Shown piece after piece: positions 5,598 through 7,162 of a stretch of DNA of 7,162 nt. The notes under the pieces are model-generated. The model saw only the letters and a list, made by a program, of their open reading frames with translations. It ran no database searches and had not been told where the DNA came from. Both the position numbers and the translations under genes were made by a program. Every line of letters begins with the position of its first letter. Position 1 is the stretch's first letter. This DNA is from an uncultured Prevotella sp. (GTDB lineage Bacteria; Bacteroidota; Bacteroidia; Bacteroidales; Bacteroidaceae): contig CAKPRX010000099.1 of the NCBI GenBank assembly GCA_934183135.1, positions 1 to 7,162 of the forward strand. The letters are read 5' to 3'.

Positions 5598-7162
5598 ATG
5601 AGTGCTATTTATCTGCTTATCGTTGTGTTCCTGCTCTGCCTGGCCATCTTCGACCTCTATGTGGGTGTGAGCAACGACGCAGTAAACTTCCTGCAGTCGG
5701 CCGTGGGTGCCCGTGTAGCCACGTTCCGTACCATCTTGTTGGTGGCCTCGTTGGGAGTCATCATTGGAGCCGTCATGTCATCGGGCATGATGGATGTGGC
5801 CCGCCATGGCATTATGCTGCCTACCCACTACGCCATGAGCGAGGTGATGGTGGTCTTCCTGGCCGTAATGGTTACCGACGTCATCGTGTTGAACGTCTTT
5901 AACTCGTTGGGCATGCCCACTTCTACCACCGTGTCACTGGTATTCGAACTCCTGGGCGGAGCCTTTGTGCTGTCGCTTATCAAGATGGCTGCCGACCACC
6001 AGCTGGTCATCAACGACTTACTCAATACCGACAAGGCGCTCAGCGTTATCCTGGCCATCTTTGTATCGGTAGCCGTGGCTTTTGTCTTTGGTGTTGTGGT
6101 ACAGTGGCTTACCCGTATTGTGTTCACCTTTAAGTATAGCCGTGGGGGGTTGGTGGCCGTGGCGCTCTTTGGGGGTGTGGCCTTTACCATCCTGGCCTAC
6201 TTCATATTCCTCAAGGGGCTGGGCTCTTCGCCCTATATACCTGCCGATGCCCGCGTGTGGATAGGTGGGCATATGCCTCTACTGATGGGACTTACCATGG
6301 CGGTGGCTACTGTGCTTATGGGGGTGCTTCACGTGTTGCATGTCAATGTGTTCCGCATTGTGGTGTTGATGGGAACCTTTGCTCTGGCTATGGCCTTTGC
6401 CGGCAATGACCTGGTCAACTTTATCGGTGTTCCCCTGGCAGGTTTGGACAGTTTCATGGACTACTACAACCACGGCCTGGCCCAGGGTATAGCACCCACG
6501 CACTATATGATGACATCACTCATGGAACCTGCCACCACACCGCCCCTCTTCCTGCTCATAGCCGGTCTTATTATGATAGTGGCTATGGCTACGTCTAAGA
6601 AGGCGCAGCGTGTGATACAGACCTCGGTAGACTTGTCGCGCCAGGACGAGGGCGAGGAGATGTTCGGGTCGTCTCGGGCAGCGCGCGCCATAGTACGTAC
6701 TGTGCAGACGGTAGCCGACAGCGTGGGTAGTGTCACTCAGGGTGTACCCCTGATACAGCGTATGGGTCAGTGGATAAACAGCCGTTTTTCCCCCGTCGAC
6801 GTGGCCGATGGCGACAGGGCAGCCTTTGATGTGGTGCGTGCTGCCGTAAACCTGGTTCTGGCCTCTATGCTCATCACCATAGGTACCAACTATAAGCTGC
6901 CGCTCTCTACCACCTATGTTACCTTCATGGTGGCCATGGGTAGCTCGCTGGCCGACCGGGCTTGGAGTCGCGAGAGCGCCGTGTTCCGCATTACGGGTGT
7001 GCTGTCGGTCATAGGCGGATGGTTTATCACTGCTGGTGCAGCTTTCATGGCCTGTGCCTTGGTGTGCGCCGCCATGTATTACGGCGGGCTGGCCGTACAG
7101 CTACTGTTCATCTGTCTGGTGCTCTACATCCTGTTCTGTTCAGGTCATGGCAGGGACAAGGG
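5598..7162 (+). CDS. PiT-family inorganic phosphate transporter, 3' end cut by the window
   Basis: This is an inner-membrane phosphate permease of the PiT/PHO4 family, which imports phosphate with H+ or Na+. 521 codons are visible and the frame is still open; Bacteroidetes members that I recall have about 740 residues, so roughly 200 C-terminal residues should lie outside. Two inverted-repeat signatures are present: VSNDAVNF (Asn26-Asp27) near the N-terminus and GNDLVNFIGVPLAG (Asn270-Asp271). Each half also has a proline/serine/threonine turn, MPTSTT (106-111) and LPLSTT (434-439). About a dozen hydrophobic segments are visible, among them residues 3-23, 42-63, 80-100, 150-173, 187-207, 316-331 and 415-432. 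A hydrophilic stretch of about 80 residues (332-410) separates the halves and is presumably cytoplasmic. The ATG at 5598 starts directly before the first membrane segment. It is transcribed away from the NifU-like operon. Coupling ion and regulation are not provable here. Confidence 0.93.
   Translation, partial: MSAIYLLIVVFLLCLAIFDLYVGVSNDAVNFLQSAVGARVATFRTILLVASLGVIIGAVMSSGMMDVARHGIMLPTHYAMSEVMVVFLAVMVTDVIVLNVFNSLGMPTSTTVSLVFELLGGAFVLSLIKMAADHQLVINDLLNTDKALSVILAIFVSVAVAFVFGVVVQWLTRIVFTFKYSRGGLVAVALFGGVAFTILAYFIFLKGLGSSPYIPADARVWIGGHMPLLMGLTMAVATVLMGVLHVLHVNVFRIVVLMGTFALAMAFAGNDLVNFIGVPLAGLDSFMDYYNHGLAQGIAPTHYMMTSLMEPATTPPLFLLIAGLIMIVAMATSKKAQRVIQTSVDLSRQDEGEEMFGSSRAARAIVRTVQTVADSVGSVTQGVPLIQRMGQWINSRFSPVDVADGDRAAFDVVRAAVNLVLASMLITIGTNYKLPLSTTYVTFMVAMGSSLADRAWSRESAVFRITGVLSVIGGWFITAGAAFMACALVCAAMYYGGLAVQLLFICLVLYILFCSGHGRDK

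Overview
The window looks like chromosomal DNA from a Bacteroidales bacterium, probably Prevotella or a near relative. Four things point there. The promoters fit the Bacteroidota pattern TTTG-N19/20-TAnnTTTG. Most starts lack a Shine-Dalgarno sequence. There is a DUF3078-type outer-membrane protein that ends in phenylalanine. Finally, a GGGtGRT protein sits next to a NifU-like scaffold, and the PiT phosphate transporter is of the long Bacteroidetes type. Genus-level assignment is inference. I see no mobile element, CRISPR array, tRNA or rRNA.

Layout, left to right. Positions 1-1586 (minus) hold pyrG, CTP synthase, which lacks only its last few C-terminal residues because the window ends; it has a GTG start and a textbook promoter at 1618-1649. 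Positions 1846-3147 (plus) hold a DUF3078-like outer-membrane beta-barrel protein with a signal peptide and its own promoter at 1786-1816. Positions 3148-3418 are a convergent intergenic region with a very strong hairpin without a T-tract (3203-3247) and a classical intrinsic terminator for the minus strand (3363-3394). Positions 3419-5153 (minus) are a two-gene operon: a NifU-like Fe-S scaffold protein first, then the GGGtGRT protein, which is preceded by an unusually good Shine-Dalgarno sequence. Positions 5154-5597 are a divergent regulatory region of about 440 bases. From 5598 to the window end (plus) is a PiT-family inorganic phosphate transporter, open at its 3' end.

The main regulatory observation is upstream of the phosphate transporter. 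Four TTGTAAT-like heptamers start at 5504, 5515, 5526 and 5537, exactly 11 bp apart. The array covers the place where a -33 element should be and ends 10 bp before a perfect -7 box (TACCTTTG, 5554-5561). The arrangement matches PhoB/PhoP-type pho boxes, so phosphate-starvation control of this transporter is a specific, testable prediction.

The NifU-like/GGGtGRT pair is the most system-like unit here. It is a conserved partnership without a firmly assigned function, and its own promoter, leader and terminator are all visible. CTP synthase, the outer-membrane protein and the phosphate transporter each have their own promoter and appear to be independent transcription units.
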